Source: Callipepla californica brunnescens (taxonomy: Eukaryota > Chordata > Aves > Galliformes > Odontophoridae). From it: a stretch of DNA of 64,000 nt. Location of the stretch: positions 27,253,105 to 27,317,104 of the forward strand of contig JALIRH010000006.1 of the NCBI GenBank assembly GCA_023055505.1, read 5' to 3'. A program made the position numbers and the translations under genes. How positions within the stretch are numbered: the first letter of the stretch is position 1; each line of letters starts with the position of its first letter. This document shows positions 1 to 12,930 of the stretch, piece after piece. The notes under the pieces were generated by a model. That model ran no database searches, was not told the DNA's origin, and worked only from the letters and a program-made list of their open reading frames with translations.

Positions 1-270
1 TCTAAGTGGGCAAAATCTTAACCTTTGCTAATAATAGCAAACAAGTTATTTTGGTATTTGCTAATTTTTTCTATGTTGACTTGTGGTAACTTCCTTTAAG
101 GGTTTTATTAGGTGGTTCCATCCTCCCTGTTGTGAGACTATAAAAATAGCTCATCACACTGTAGGTGAGTCTGTTTTTCTTAATAGGGGAATAGTGATTG
201 CATTGCTGTAACTAAATTTGGATTAACAAATGCCCCACTGGGGGCACTCAGTGCAGTCCTCCTCTCACCT
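1..270. other. AT-rich sequence before the first CR1
   Basis: No gene, promoter or recognisable repeat is visible. The CR1 match becomes clear only after about position 270, so the left edge of that element is approximate and some of this stretch could be older, decayed CR1. Confidence 0.5.
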
Positions 271-1444
271 AGAGGTGAAGCCTACAGACGACTTATTTGA
301 TGTAGTCTACCTTGATTCCAGCAAGGCATTTGACACTGTGTCCCATAGCAACCTTATAACAAAGCTGAGGAGGTGTGGAATAGATGAGTGGACACTGAGG
401 TGGGTTGAGAACTGACTGACTGGCAGAGCTCAGAAGGTTGTGATTGGTGGTGCAGAGGCCAGTTGGAGGCCTGTACTTAGCAGTGTTCCTCGGGCGGTGC
501 TGGGTCCAGTCCTGTTCAACATCTTCGTTGATGACCTTGATGAGGGGATAGAGTCCGCCCCTCAGCAAGTTTGCTGATGATGCAAATACGGGAGGAATGG
601 CTGACACACCAGAACTCTGTGCTGCCTTTCAGCAAGACCTGCACAGGCTGGAGAGTTGAGCAGGAAGAAGCCAGATGAGGTTTAGCAAGAGCAAGTGTAG
701 AGTCTTGCACCTAGGGAGGAATAACTGCACGCACTGGTACAAGTTGGGGGGTGACCTGCTGGAGAGGAGCTCTGGGGAGAGGGTCCTGGGAGTTCTGGTG
801 GATGACAGGCTGACTATGAGCCAGCAGTGTGCCCTGGTGGACAAGATAGCCAATGGGATCTTGGGGTGCATTAAAAAGAGCGTGGCCAGCAGGTCAAGGG
901 AGGTGATCCTCCCCCTCTACTCTGCCCTGGTAAGGCCTCACCTGGACTATTGTGTCCAGTTCTGGGCTCCTTGGTACAAAAGAGACTGGGATCTCATCAA
1001 AAGAGCTCAGCAGAGGGCTACAAAGATGATAAAGGGCATGGAACACCTCCCTGATGAGGAGACGCTGAGAGACCTGGGGCTGTTCTGCCTTGAGAAAAGA
1101 AGACTCAGAGGGGATCTGATCCATGTCTATAAATATCTAAGGAGTGGGAGGCCAAGGGATGAGGCTGAACTTTTCTCTGCAGTGTGTGGCGATAGGAAAT
1201 GGCCACAAACTTAGGCATAGGAAGTTCCACACAAATGTGCGTGGGAACTTCTACACAGTGCAGGTGACAGAACAGTGGCACAGGCTGCACAGAGAGGTGG
1301 TGGAGTCTCCTTCTCTGGAGACGTTCCAGTCTCGCCTGGACGCCTACCTGTGCAACCTGGGCTAGGGAGCTGCTTTGGCAGGGGGTTGGACTTGATGATC
1401 TCTAGAGGTCCCTTCCAACCCCTACAGCTCTGTGATTCTGTGAC
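271..1444 (+). mobile_element. CR1 LINE, 5'-truncated, forward
   Basis: This is the 3' part of a chicken-repeat-1 (CR1) non-LTR retrotransposon. It carries the second half of ORF2 (reverse transcriptase and the C-terminal region) and a short 3' UTR of about 80 bp. Translation in shifting frames gives hallmark CR1 blocks in order: SKAFDTVSH near 325-350, [18 protein letters not shown] near 500-555, KFADD near 568, KCRVLHLGRNN near 693-725, and SRSREVILPLYSALVRPHLD near 890-950. The element ends in ATTCTGTG-type repeats near 1434-1444, as CR1 does. Damage is light: in-frame stops at 413-415 and 657-659, a frameshift near 555-565 and another near 1185-1200. CR1 copies are usually 5'-truncated and lack target-site duplications, and both points fit. 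It cannot encode a working enzyme. Confidence 0.95.
660..1365 (+). pseudogene. CR1 ORF2 C-terminal remnant
   Basis: This is the longest preserved coding piece of the CR1 above. An open frame runs from after the stop at 657-659 to 1214, with an ATG at 675 that is internal to ORF2 and not a natural start. It covers the end of the reverse-transcriptase domain and the thumb-like C-terminal part, including LGVLVDDRLTMSQQC, GILGCIKKSV and the ETLRDLGLFCLEKRRLRGDL block. A frameshift around 1185-1200 moves the rest into another frame, which reads HKLRHRKFHTN, EQWHRLHREVVESPSLETF and stops at 1363-1365, the natural ORF2 end. The palm motif FADD lies upstream of this piece and in a different frame, so the remnant has no catalytic centre. 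It is an inactive transposon relic and not a host gene. Confidence 0.9.
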
Positions 1445-4400
1445 TCATTCACTCTGTCATGTTATTCCCTGGGAAGGGACATCAGCTTTTCAAGTGATGC
1501 TTTTTATCTCATATGGTTCAGAAGAGCCTTTCTCTGCCCTGGCCATGTGGTCAGAACCAGCATGCTAACTGGCATGATGCTGACCTTGCAGAAACATCTC
1601 CCAGTACCCGTATTCTCTTTCCTTGCCATGGTGCTGGCATCAGAAATACAAGGGGAAGGGACTCTAAACACCAAACAGGGACTGGCGACAATTAAATTTT
1701 CCAGCACCTGTAGAGATGGTGCCTGCTCACAACATTTTTTCTGAACTCCTAGTACCTTCACTGATTTAATTCCACCCTCCAGAAGTTCGTCTCTTCTGTG
1801 GCAAGTTTCTTTTCACTGTATAAATACACAAAATGCTTCGTGGTCAAGCCAACATCAGCATCACGGAACAGCAGCCATATATCAAAGAGGACACAGAGTG
1901 AAAGTAGCTTTGGTGGCATAAATGGCCTCTCTGTGGCAATGAACAGGGGTGACAGGCTTTTGTTTCCTCATCTCAAGTTTTGTTTGCAAACTACTACTGG
2001 TTTCTGTCTTAAGATAATTGGAGTGACTGATGTGCACTGTCTCTGTCACTATGTTCAGCTCGAGGGAAAAGCTGTGGTGTAGGGGAAAAAAAGCCATGAA
2101 AAGCCACAAAGATATTTCCTGTAGCATTCTGACCCTGCTCTGCTCCAGTAAACATGGGAGACCTCATGCCATTGCACAGAGAGATGACAGAACCTGCTGA
2201 AAGCAATCTGCCAATTACTTCTTACAGGAGTGTGGTAATGTGGCACATTGTGTATGAGGAGTCAGCACCTGTGAGGAGCAAGAAAGATGTCAGTGGGTTG
2301 TAGCTGATAATGGAAAAGCACAAAGCAGAGAGTAGGGCAAGCAGTTTCCCATCTCGACAGCTACCATGTTACATCAGGTCCTTGGTCCTAATGTTTAAAT
2401 TCTTTATTATGTCAGACTCCAGTTGTGCTTATTTACAACAGTACAGTTCAGAATGCAAGAAACAAGCAATTTTTAAAGAACTAAAAGACAAATCATCAAC
2501 CTTATGTGACGACTTTATGGGAAGATGAGTCTAGGAAGACTTGGCACTGTAACCAAATTGAGGAGGGATGGTGAAAGTTAAATAATGGTGAAAGATGAAT
2601 TATCTTACTTTCCCATATGCAGACTGGGTGGCAATGAGCTTTGCAGACAAGTCACAAGGGCTTCATGAAGCCCTCTAGCATCACTCACTTGATGAAGAAT
2701 TTTATGCAAAAAGTATATAGATCCTGTGATAGTGGTAGTAGCAAAGAGTAGTTGTGAAACCCAAACCATCTAGCTGTCAGAAAAGACAAATTTGTTGGGA
2801 CAAATATAAACAACTAATACCTTAACCCAGTGTACTTTTTCAGTGCTCTGAAAAAACCCTACATAAACTTAGTCTGGTTATCAGCACACATATTAACCAC
2901 GGGCTTTTTCATGTTGCCATTGCCTTGCTTTTTATGATTCAACCAAACATTTCTAGAAGAGTGGTGAATTTGTGAAACTAAAATTCCTAGAAATTCAGAA
3001 AGCTAATACGGAGTCGAATTTGGTAAGCTCAGGAAAGTGCTTAAAATTATACTGTAAATATTAATTAGATGCATTTGTAGGCTTATGCACAATAAATCCA
3101 TGAAGGCAATTAGAAAATAATATTTTATTCCTTCAAATGTTTTTAATTTTCATTCTGCCATAGCATTTTTTGTTTGAACTGAAATATAGAGAAATGTTTA
3201 AAAGAAGTACTATCAAGCTTGTTTGAATTATTTCTCTGACAGCAAGAAAAGTCAAACATATTAGGAGTCAAGTTACAAGGAATTAGGTGAACACAAAACC
3301 TTTCAAGATTTTAAAACATGAGGTATAAATATTGTTGTTTTCCCAGTAAGTAGCATTCACACTGATAAAATGGGAATGAGCCATAAAAATAAATAAATAA
3401 AGAGAGAGTCTATTCAGACAAAATCCTGGGAACTTTAATGTTGTGGAACACTGTTGGATCACTTTAATTTTGCAGGCGCTTTATCTTGGCTGAAAGGTGA
3501 AATTAACAGCTTTCTGAAAGCCCTGGGAAGCCATTGTGTCAATGCCATATGCTACAGACCAATGTTTGATTCCAGTGCCACTGGTTTAGATGAGCACTGC
3601 AATCAGGAGTATAAAAATTCAGTTCATGAATTGTGTTGCACGAAGCAATGGAGCTGCTTTCAGACAAAAGAACTGACTGGGGTATTACAGATGTCTATAG
3701 GAATATAGGAATGTCAAATATAACAAATAATACAGCTAAATTCAGCAAAGTTAAAGTAAGCAGGCTGGAAAGGAAACTAGAGAGAGATGGGAGAGGACTA
3801 CTGAATAAAATATTAATTGCTATAAGTAAATGTAAAATCCAGACAGTATTGGACAGCTTCCTCAGATATTAATACTCTGAGGAATAACATATTAAAAATG
3901 TCTTTCAGATGCTAATACCCATAGTTTTCTCCACTTTAACATGGTACACTGATTGGTTTCCAATTTTTCAAGATATTGCTTGGATTTCAGGAGGTGGGCA
4001 CCTCACCACTCTTTTTAACTAGCTTGAAGACAGACGGTAATTTACACAGTGTGGTCACTATCTTTTCTGTTCTTTTCCTTTCTCTCTTCCTTTCTGTTTT
4101 TAAGTCATCAAAGCATCTTTGCAAAATGTATAATATTGGATCAGTCTATGATCTTTGTTGCATACATGTTTTTGTAAAGGAACTTTGTTTATGGTGGCTT
4201 CTGTTTATGTAGATTATAACTTCTTTTTTTTTTCTGACATCTGACAGCTGGAAGCATTTTGTGTACATCACTTGAAAAGTCTATGTTGAAATAATTACTT
4301 TTTTGCTACAGTGTAAAAGCATAGAGGTATCATATTCTAAAGATCATTACCTGAAATGATGAGAAATTAAATAATCTTTCTGCTATGTGATGAGGTTTAT

Positions 4401-7400
4401 GAGAATATCCCTAGACAATTCATTAGTTTTAAACTGACACAAAAATCAATTAATTTTAATAGTGAATAACAGATTGTGTTTAATAATTCATCTAATTTCA
4501 GGAGGCAAAGTGAATTAGACAATGCAATGTAAATCTAATAGCAGTTGTAACCACATAATTTGACTGTTTGTCAAGAGCAAAGCACAGTGAAATGATCAAG
4601 AATTACACAGAGAGAAAACACATTAATTGTGTGTAAACTGAGTGACAGTTTCTTGTAACCCTAAAAGCCTGTGAGTTCAGTGTAATTATTTCTATTAGAT
4701 CTTTCCCTAAAATTGTCCTGTATCATTAATTATGTATTCATATCAAGCCATCAAATTAATAAATAATACAAAATAACTTTCCCATGCTTCTAATTTAGAG
4801 GTACTACTCAATCAGATATGTTAAGGAGTGAAACTACGTGAAATATGTTTTATAGTCTGCATTAATTAAATAATGAGCCTGAAAGCAGGCATTTTGTGCC
4901 CACTAGTGATCATCTGGAAAAGCTGAGAACCTGAAATAGAGCAGAGTACCCTTCACCCTAGTGTTCATTAATGTTGGGGAAGTGCCTGACCTATGGGCCA
5001 CCATTGCTGTTAACTGAAGCTGTGATAATTGTTATGCTTTTCTATGCACTGGGAATGGACTTGAGCTCTCTGTCTGAATTCAGACAATTTCAGATTAAGG
5101 AAAGTAAAAGAACAGGAAAGAATATAAGGAAAGTCGTATGGGGCTGGCCAAAGTGCATCTCTCGTGGCTTCTACTTTGACAGGCAAAATGGCAGCTACTG
5201 GCAGTGGTCTCCTAGAATTGCATCAAGTATAGGCAACAGGTTCACAGCAAAGCACACGACCACAGAAAAGCAAAAACTTTAGATAAAGGGTTTGAGCTTT
5301 GTATATGTTTGAAAATATACATGGTGAAATATGTTGCCATGGATACAGGTCTCTTTCTAGAGCACTGGTCTCTGCCTACCTTCTAATGGCATGGGAGTAA
5401 TACACGAAATCGAGGAGCATCACGTTTCTGTGTTAATAAGAAAAAAACAAAATTTGGGAGGACCCCAAATCCTTCTCTTTCTAAATAAAATAAAATAAAA
5501 AAAATAGAGGAATCACAATGTTGAAGACAATTTTTGTTGTTTAAAGTTTGGAGAAAATGTCTTTAGTACTGGAAAATGTGGCATGACCTACAGAATGCAT
5601 GATCCATCCTATCCCTCTTACTTTTAGCAGCAGTTGGGACTGAAGGCACAGGCCAGCACAGGAAATGATGCAGGATCCAGGGCAGAATGTGAAAATCAAA
5701 TTGTCATCTGTGCCTTTGTTGATTTTCTACATGTTCTATCTTAGTGAAAAACTCACCTTGACTTTGTAACTTTTGTACATTGCACAGAAAATTTGAAGAA
5801 GCAAGGTCTGGACGTCAACCTGCAATTGCAAATCCAGACAGAATTGAAAAGTTCAACTTAGCTAGCTGAATTCACTTAAGAAACTTTAAGTGATAACTTT
5901 GAGTTATTGAGTGATGAGTATTTGCATGTTTTAACAGACTTTCCCAAATCTGTTAGTAAATCAAAGAAGTAGGAAATTGATGCTAATTAGGCCAACAGTG
6001 TCAAAAGCAGAGATAGGAAATTTGGAAAATATATATACTTTGTTTCAATAAACCATAAATTCACACAAACAAGTTCTCACTGGAAAGGCAAAAATTTTGG
6101 TAATTAGTGATTTGAACCAGCACTTCAAACCTTTATGATTTTAATCAGTCTGAAATTTAGCCCTATGTATATATAGAAAATCATGGTAAATTGTCACAAA
6201 GTCCTTAAGGAATTTAAAATAAACGTTTAAATAAATCTCTCATTACTAGCATGCAGCTAATGCCAAGATGTATTTAGAACAATGTGCCCAATTAAGTTTA
6301 GAAGAATTGCATGAGGTCAGTTCCAGCAGATTCCTATTGATTCTCCTAGTTAATAAAGAGTTAAAGGATGAAGTGAGTTTTTTAAAAATATAAGTGCTTT
6401 AAAGGTGCTAGAAAGGAAAAGCATAGTACTAAGTGGTCATGTGGCCAGTGCCATTCATCTTGGTAGTGACTATCTGTCAAAAGTGGCAAGAGCCCCTGTT
6501 AACAGCCCTGACCTGTGTTGTAATGAAGGGAGAGTGCACAGCAAAGTGTCCATTATCAGGCAGTTGGGAGCAGTAAATTGGTGCAGTTTGCCTCAATCTT
6601 TGCAGCAAGTTGAGATGTAAGATAGGTGGGGATCAGCAAGCAGCAATTTTATCCTATGATCATTTTTGTCAGATCACATCAGAGTAGGAACTTAGTCAGA
6701 TTCACGATTTCAATTAAATACGTCCCCTCATTAAGTAACAACTCTCCTGAATGCTTTCTCTGGTCCTTTATTTATAAACGTGTAAACATACCTGCAAGAA
6801 TTTGGACAGGAAACAGTGATGGAGTAGCAGTAAGGTAAATGACACATTAGGGTGATAGTCAGGTACAATCAAACAAATCTTGCACCTTCTCAACAGGGTA
6901 ACAGCTTGCAATAAAATAGGCCATCTGTGTTACCCATACACTCAACTACAGCGCTTGTATACAGTTCTAACTAGGAAAATCCATTTCAGACTCTCCACTT
7001 AAAATAAACCAACAAATCTCAAAAGCACATGTAAAATTCCACCCCCATTCAGTCATGTGCAAATGAATTAAAGTTAGTGCCACAACACTGGGTGCTATCC
7101 ACAGAAATCCAGGTGATACGCAATATAAGCTTTTGGATGCACCAAGATGAAAACATTCTGGATCAAGTCTGAAACTCTCTGGCAGACTTAACCCTTAGAG
7201 ACCTTTCAGTAAATTGGACAAGTAAACTGAAGACAAATGTACTTGTGCTGCCACTCATTCCTAACTTCTCAGCAGCAAAGGCCACTCAATTCAGCCCATC
7301 TACTATCAAAATGTTGGACTTACTTCCTTACTCGCATGTTGCCCCTATTGCTAGGTCATTTTTATTCCATAATCTGAAGTAAGAATAATAAAAAATCTGC

Positions 7401-10002
7401 AATTCATGTGATTCTACTATACTCCTCTGCTAAATCCTTCCCCTGCTGAGGAGCATACCTCTTTCATCTGCCAGCTGCCAGCCACGTAGATAGGTTGGAT
7501 TCTGGCTGGAGAGGAAAGCTCACTTCCAATAGCATTATATTGCAAATTGTTAAAGCTTTGTTTGTTTTCAGTAGTCCCACTCCCCAAAGACCTATGCCAG
7601 CACCTTTCACATGTGGGTCAGTCCTATCGAATTGAGTAGAAAAGGCTTTTTTTCATAGGTGTATTACATAAACTGATGGACCCATTTTTCCCTCTCTTAG
7701 TCTATTTCAGCAGTGCAGTTTGTAGCTCTGAAGGAAGAACACGGCTTCTACTGCGTGTAATTAGAGACCTAATGCAGCCTTTTGTATCAGAAGTAGTTAT
7801 TGCAACCTTTAAGGTATTTTGCTTATAACTTACTTGCTTCAGCTCTTCTTTAGTTGTTTCATGAAATAGTAGTTTCATGAAATTTAACGCAGTATTTGAC
7901 GAAACGCTGAAAACCAACAGCTACTTTTCAAGCATTGGCATTCCTCATGAAACCTTTGGCAGCATACCAAAAATGTTTATAAAAATCCTGACCACAAACT
8001 TAAAGATTTAATCTGTTCAAGTGATAAAGTCATTATTATTGGCAGCTATTTTAGCAGGTGCATATTGACCCAAGAACTATAAAGATAAGCAGAGCTGAGC
8101 AGGTAATCTCGGGACACTGCACCTACCAAACGCTAAATTCCCTGCCTGGGCTTGGAGTAGAGGTGCACATAGCAGAGCTTTTCCTCACTTCATTCAGACA
8201 CTTCTTGCCTCCTCCTATCTTCTGCTGACATAGTTAACTCCTGGGAGGATAGCAGCAGCCCCCTGCAGAGCAACCAAGTTCATGTCTTGCTGAGAAGTCT
8301 GATGCAAAATATTTAGGCATGTACTTAGGAAGAAAAAACAACTCTTGCAACATCAAAATTAAACATAAACCTAAACCTGATCTGTCTGTTTGCTGTTGCT
8401 TGCCATAAATTAAATGGCTGGGAAGAGAGATTTCATTCTGAGGTGCTATTCATTGAGCTGGATAGGCACAGAAGAGAACAGGATGAGGAATTTTTCTAAC
8501 ACCTTGTCATTTCCAGCTCAAGAAAGCTTGATCTCAGAAACATGGCAAATGTTCTTTTGACATGGTTGGAAGTTATGTGTGCAAAGGTATGTCATATGTC
8601 TGTACTAGTGTGTTGTTTAACTCCTACAGCACTACTATTCCTGTGTAAGCTGAGACAAAGCCTCCTCCCTGAATTATGACAGGTAGAGTTTCTGCTTTTA
8701 AGTGGATGCAGAGCTCAAAACGGGATAAAGGCAAAACCCAACTTGATCATATCTCATCATCTTGGACATAATTTGGAGAGAAAAGCATCAGAGGAAGATC
8801 TCAGAGCTGGGATGGAAGGAAGAGGAATGCTTTGGCCTTTTGGAGTCCTCACCAGTGACTGAGCTGTGAGAACAGCTGGGAAACTGCATCCTGAGCATAG
8901 AAATGTAGAGATAGGAGTCTGGGAGGTGGTAAGAAGTACAGATGATGTAATAGATGCTGAGATAACATCGTTGGAGGATACTGTGATACTTCTTGTGAAA
9001 CAGGGAGATTCTCTTTCATTGCTCTGAAGTGTGACTCCCATACCAGTACTGCATTATGCTGGTAAGATGCTGGCACAAATCAAAAGCACTGCTGGTATTT
9101 CTAAAAGAAGGTAGGAGAAATGTAGTAGTGACATCAGAGGAAATTGTTAATGCTAACTGTTTTCTGGTTATTTTGCTAGGCTTTACAATACAGAAACATG
9201 GCCTGTTTATCTATTTAACATTTTTCAACTGAAGAAAGAAAAATCTAAAGAGTGATTCATCACAGCTGCAGCCTTCCCCAGGAATGAACGATTTAGGTTG
9301 AAATTCATATGTAATCTGTCCAAAGTAGTAGGAAAACCTGCTTTACAGCAAGTCACCAAAAGAGCTTTGGCAACAGAATCCTAACAGATAAGAAGTAACT
9401 GTTTTTCTTTCTCCCTGTGAACTGAAGAAGACTGGGGGCACTGCATTTGCTTAGCTTAGAGGGAGCTGCTGTGTCTGCTCTCAGGAAGCATCTGACCTTG
9501 GCAAAGGCTTGAAGGGGGAGAGAAGCTGCTGCCTTTGCTTCATGTCTTTCAAGGAGTGGTGGGAAGTGAAGGGAAATATAACTGTTCACATTAGTATATA
9601 CATAAGCAAAATTGTAATTTTGGAAAGGGAAAGGGGGGGAATTGGGTTGGCTGCCTCAAAAGCTGTGTAAATCAACTTGAAACTGAATTAAACAGGTGGC
9701 AAACCACCTGTATGTAATGATTAACTGTGCTTACACGATAATTTATGTGAAAATGCCATCCAACTTTGATAACAACACATCTGCTAGTACAGTAGCATTG
9801 TGCAATATATTCAAATGTATTATTGCTCTGAAAAAAGAGTTAGTATTATTAACCTCACTTTCCTTGATATTATGTTAAGCTGAAGCATTTGCACTGATAG
9901 TTTCAGTATTCTTCCTATTGTTATCAGCACTGAATTCATCTTATTTGTCCATACTTGGTCGATTAAGTCAAAAACTGTGAATTTTTAAGTACTGTAATGT
10001 AT
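1445..10002. other. Unique AT-rich sequence, no gene recognised
   Basis: About 8.5 kb without a recognisable gene or clear mobile element. Only short chance frames occur. One of them, 104 codons at 4971-5282 on the plus strand, has no family resemblance I can name. A short AAAAT-type repeat lies at 5483-5505. The stretch at about 4380-4900 is described separately. Confidence 0.6.
4380..4900. promoter_or_regulatory. Possible non-coding regulatory element, homeodomain-core rich
   Basis: The stretch is dense in TAATT/ATTA cores: TTAATT near 4450, CATTAATTG near 4621, GTAATTA near 4682, CATTAATTATG near 4724 and ATTAATTAAATAATGAG near 4861. A GTGACAG site of MEIS/TGIF type sits near 4643. Such clustering is common in conserved vertebrate enhancers, but it also arises by chance in AT-rich DNA. 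Without an alignment to other birds this stays a guess. Confidence 0.18.
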
Positions 10003-10007
10003 CTTAG

Positions 10008-10345
10008 TGTATGGGAACTGTTGAATCATGGCCTGAACCACTGATTGATCACTTGAGGTGAGCACTGAGTCAGCCGTGGGAGCACAGGTAAAGGCAATGA
10101 ACCTGTGTGATCAGAAGGGGTGGAGCCTGAATCCATCTCTCCTAGACCCACCCCATTTAAGGGCTGACTGCCACTCTTTCTTGAGATTGGTCCTTTGGAG
10201 TTTCCTACTGTGAGCCTTGGACACAGGTGAGTGTTTTCCTTTGTTTTGATTGTCTCTTTTGTCACAGTAATCTTTCTAACTATATCATCTGTAAAATATC
10301 TCAGCTATGATACTATTTGGCATTATTTGTTCCATTAGCCATACA
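10008..10345 (+). mobile_element. Solo LTR, family A copy 1
   Basis: A 338-bp unit starts TGTATGG and ends CCATACA, which are perfect 7-bp inverted repeats. It is flanked by the direct duplication CTTAG (10003-10007 and 10346-10350). TG...CA ends plus a 5-bp duplication are the signature of a retroviral LTR, and 5 bp fits ERVL-like (class III) elements best. No matching partner LTR or internal gag/pol region is nearby, so this is a solo LTR left by recombination. Inside it are an AP-1-type TGAGTCA at 10066-10072 and an ATTTAAGG box at 10155-10162, a possible TATA-like core. Related copies lie at 30259-30571 and 44417-44812. I cannot tell from memory which named LTR family this is. The plus-strand orientation is assigned from the position of the TTTAAG box. 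Confidence 0.85.
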
Positions 10346-10350
10346 CTTAG

Positions 10351-11105
10351 CTAGCTCAATAAGGATTTATATTTTCAGCACTGAAGATATTATTGAGACT
10401 CTTTATTACTTACAAGATCTAAATTTACTAACCTGCTTATATTTAGAGAAGGGTTACTTTAAGTTTGAGACTACTTTATGAAAATACTTTGGGGCCTTAT
10501 TTAAATTGTTTTATGCGTGTAGAATCAATGGTGGATTATTGTTAGACTGTTCTAAAGAACAAATTCCTCTGGGTCTGTGAACTTAACACTTTTATAAACA
10601 GAAGCAAAACAGATTCAGTTATCATGGCATATATTCCTGTCCTTTGAAGGCATTTAAATCTCTATGAAAGCATGGTATTAGTGCAACACTTAAGAATTTT
10701 GGCTGATTTGACTGCCACAGCGTTCATCTGCTCTTCCACCCAAGGGAAAAGTTATGAAGTTCATACAGACTTACATCAGGGAAACTGAAATTCAGATTGG
10801 CTTATTTCCACACAAACATAAAATAATGATTTAGACCTGTTTCTTGAACTTTACCTCCAGCCCTACTGTGAAAGTACTCCTTCTCTTGGTTGTGTGTAGT
10901 AGTCCCCAGCTGGTGGTCAGTTCAGCATTCACCAGCATTGTCCAGTTGTATGCATCCTGCATCCCAATGGGAGATTAAAACTGGGTACCAGATGGCTTGC
11001 GGAGTGGGAAGATGCTACAGGGTGCTTGGAAATGGAGAGTAATGTCAACTATACATTTTACTGAACTGTTACTAGTGGCTGATATTTTCCCATTTATATC
11101 ACAGC
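10351..11105. other. Unique sequence between LTR and CR1
   Basis: No gene or repeat recognised. The sequence is AT-rich, and short frames here have no family resemblance. Confidence 0.5.
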
Positions 11106-11575
11106 AAGAGAATCAAAGGATCACTGGATGGTTGAGACTGGCAGGGACCTCTAGGTCTATCTGTCTCAACCTCTGCTCAAGCAGATGCACCCAGAGCAGG
11201 GTGCCCAGACTCATGTCCAGGCAACTTTTCAATATCCCCAAGGAGGAAAACTCTCATCTCCTCACAGGAGAGATGTTCCACCCTACAGACATCTTGGTAG
11301 CCCTCTGTTAGAGTCTTTCTAGTATGTCCGCAATTCTTTGGTACTGAGGAGCCTAATACTGAGCACAGTACTCCAGATGTGGACTCAGGCAATCCTGAGG
11401 AAGGTTATCTCTCTCTGCTTGCTGGTGATGCTTTGCCTCCTGCAGCCATGAATACCACTGACCTTCTTCGCATCAAGGGCATGCTGCTGACTCATGTTCA
11501 TCCTGGTGTCCACCAGGACTTCTAAGCCATTTTCTCAAAGGTGCTTTCTGGCTGCGTGGGCCCCCAGCCATGAAT
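11106..11575 (-). mobile_element. CR1 LINE fragment, reverse
   Basis: On the plus strand this reads as the reversed 3' end of a CR1. It opens with the degenerate tail AGAATCAAAGGATCA, followed by GGCAGGGACCTCTAGGTC, the equivalent of the GGTCCCTTCCAACC box just before CR1 tails. It continues through the region that in other CR1 copies reads AGTACTCCAGATGTGG and ends around 11575 near GGGCCCCCAGCC. The coding frame is broken throughout, so this is an older copy than the one at 271-1444. The left end is well placed; the right (5'-truncated) end is accurate to perhaps 20-30 bp. Confidence 0.88.
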
Positions 11576-12930
11576 TTTCAATTCATTGTCCATTTAGATA
11601 TAAATAGTTGGTTTACCTTTGGAGTACAGCATAGAATTTTAATATTTGAATTAACTAACTCAGAGATGTCCAGATTCCTGCCTCCTTAATGAGTACAGCA
11701 TCACATCTACATATAGGTTTTCTTATTAAATGAATTCAGATCACCGTAGTGTGATTTAAACACCTAGAAGAAACATGCATTTCTCTTGTAACTTGATGAC
11801 TAAACACAGTGGTATATCAAACCAGGGAACTCAATAGAGAAATTTTTACAATGAAGGAAATTATGTTATGAGCCAACATGTTATTAGATTTCTTTAATTA
11901 CTTAACTATAAGCCTAAAATTACCTTTTTCATATATTTGCATATTCTCAGTCATCTTAAAGTGAAACTGTTGGAGAATGAGGATCAAACTAAGAAATGCC
12001 ATAGGAATTCCATTTATAAAATATATATTAAAAAAACATTTTTTATATTCAAGTCTGCAGGGAATCTTACCAGAGAACAGCAGAACTAGCTATGGATAAT
12101 TTTTATTAATGTATGTATCATTCATTGAAAACGTAGTTGGTGTGAATACCTGTCTAATAGCACACATTTATGTATCTTTGGTTTAATATGTGTAAGTGAC
12201 ATATCTATAATAAGGAATAGTACAGTTGCACTACTCACCACATTGCATTTGTTCTAATTGCATTTTTCCATAGCTAGTCTCAATGGGCAACATAAATCTT
12301 GGCCAGCATTATCACAGCTGTTTCAGTCTGTGGAATAGATTTGACTGCCTGCCACAGTTTTAGATCTGAAATGAGTGCTGCCTCAGTTCCTCCTGCCTTT
12401 GGAGCTGCTGGGCGTTGGGGAGTTAGTCTGACAGGGCCGTTCCTAGTCTACCGCTCTTCCTTGTTTTTTTTTTTTTCTAGCAGAGTTTAAAAGTAGTTAG
12501 AGCACTTAGAGGATTTATCCTGAGTTGTAGTGTAGACTGCTGAGATGAAATGGCCTCTTAGAGTGCTTGTCTCCCTCCACTCTTTGTAGAAGATGCCTAA
12601 AGAGTTTCAAGCAAAAATCTAATTTTTAGAGATAACTGAATTTGTTGAGATGAATTCTAGCTTCAGAGAGTGAATATCTGTGATATGAGACTCTTCCAAA
12701 TGTTGTGCCAGCTTAAATCAAGACAAACTCCACCAAGATCCATAAACACTCATGGTTTTGAACTATATGGAAATACAATTTAAGTTTTTAGAGTTCATTT
12801 GTGTTTCTGAGGAGTAAATTTAAACCATTATTGTATCAGTTTAGCGTTGAGAAACTGGAGGGTGGTATTGCCAAGAGACTTTCCAGAGATAAAACCTTCT
12901 CTTTAGTTTGAATGAACTGAAATCATTTTT
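11576..12930. other. Unique AT-rich sequence
   Basis: No gene recognised. A 13-T run sits at 12464-12476. Nothing else stands out. Confidence 0.5.

Noticed and set aside
3454..3708. Open frame of 84 codons with an acceptor-like TTTTGCAG
   Set aside because: No donor, no protein resemblance and no nearby partner exon.
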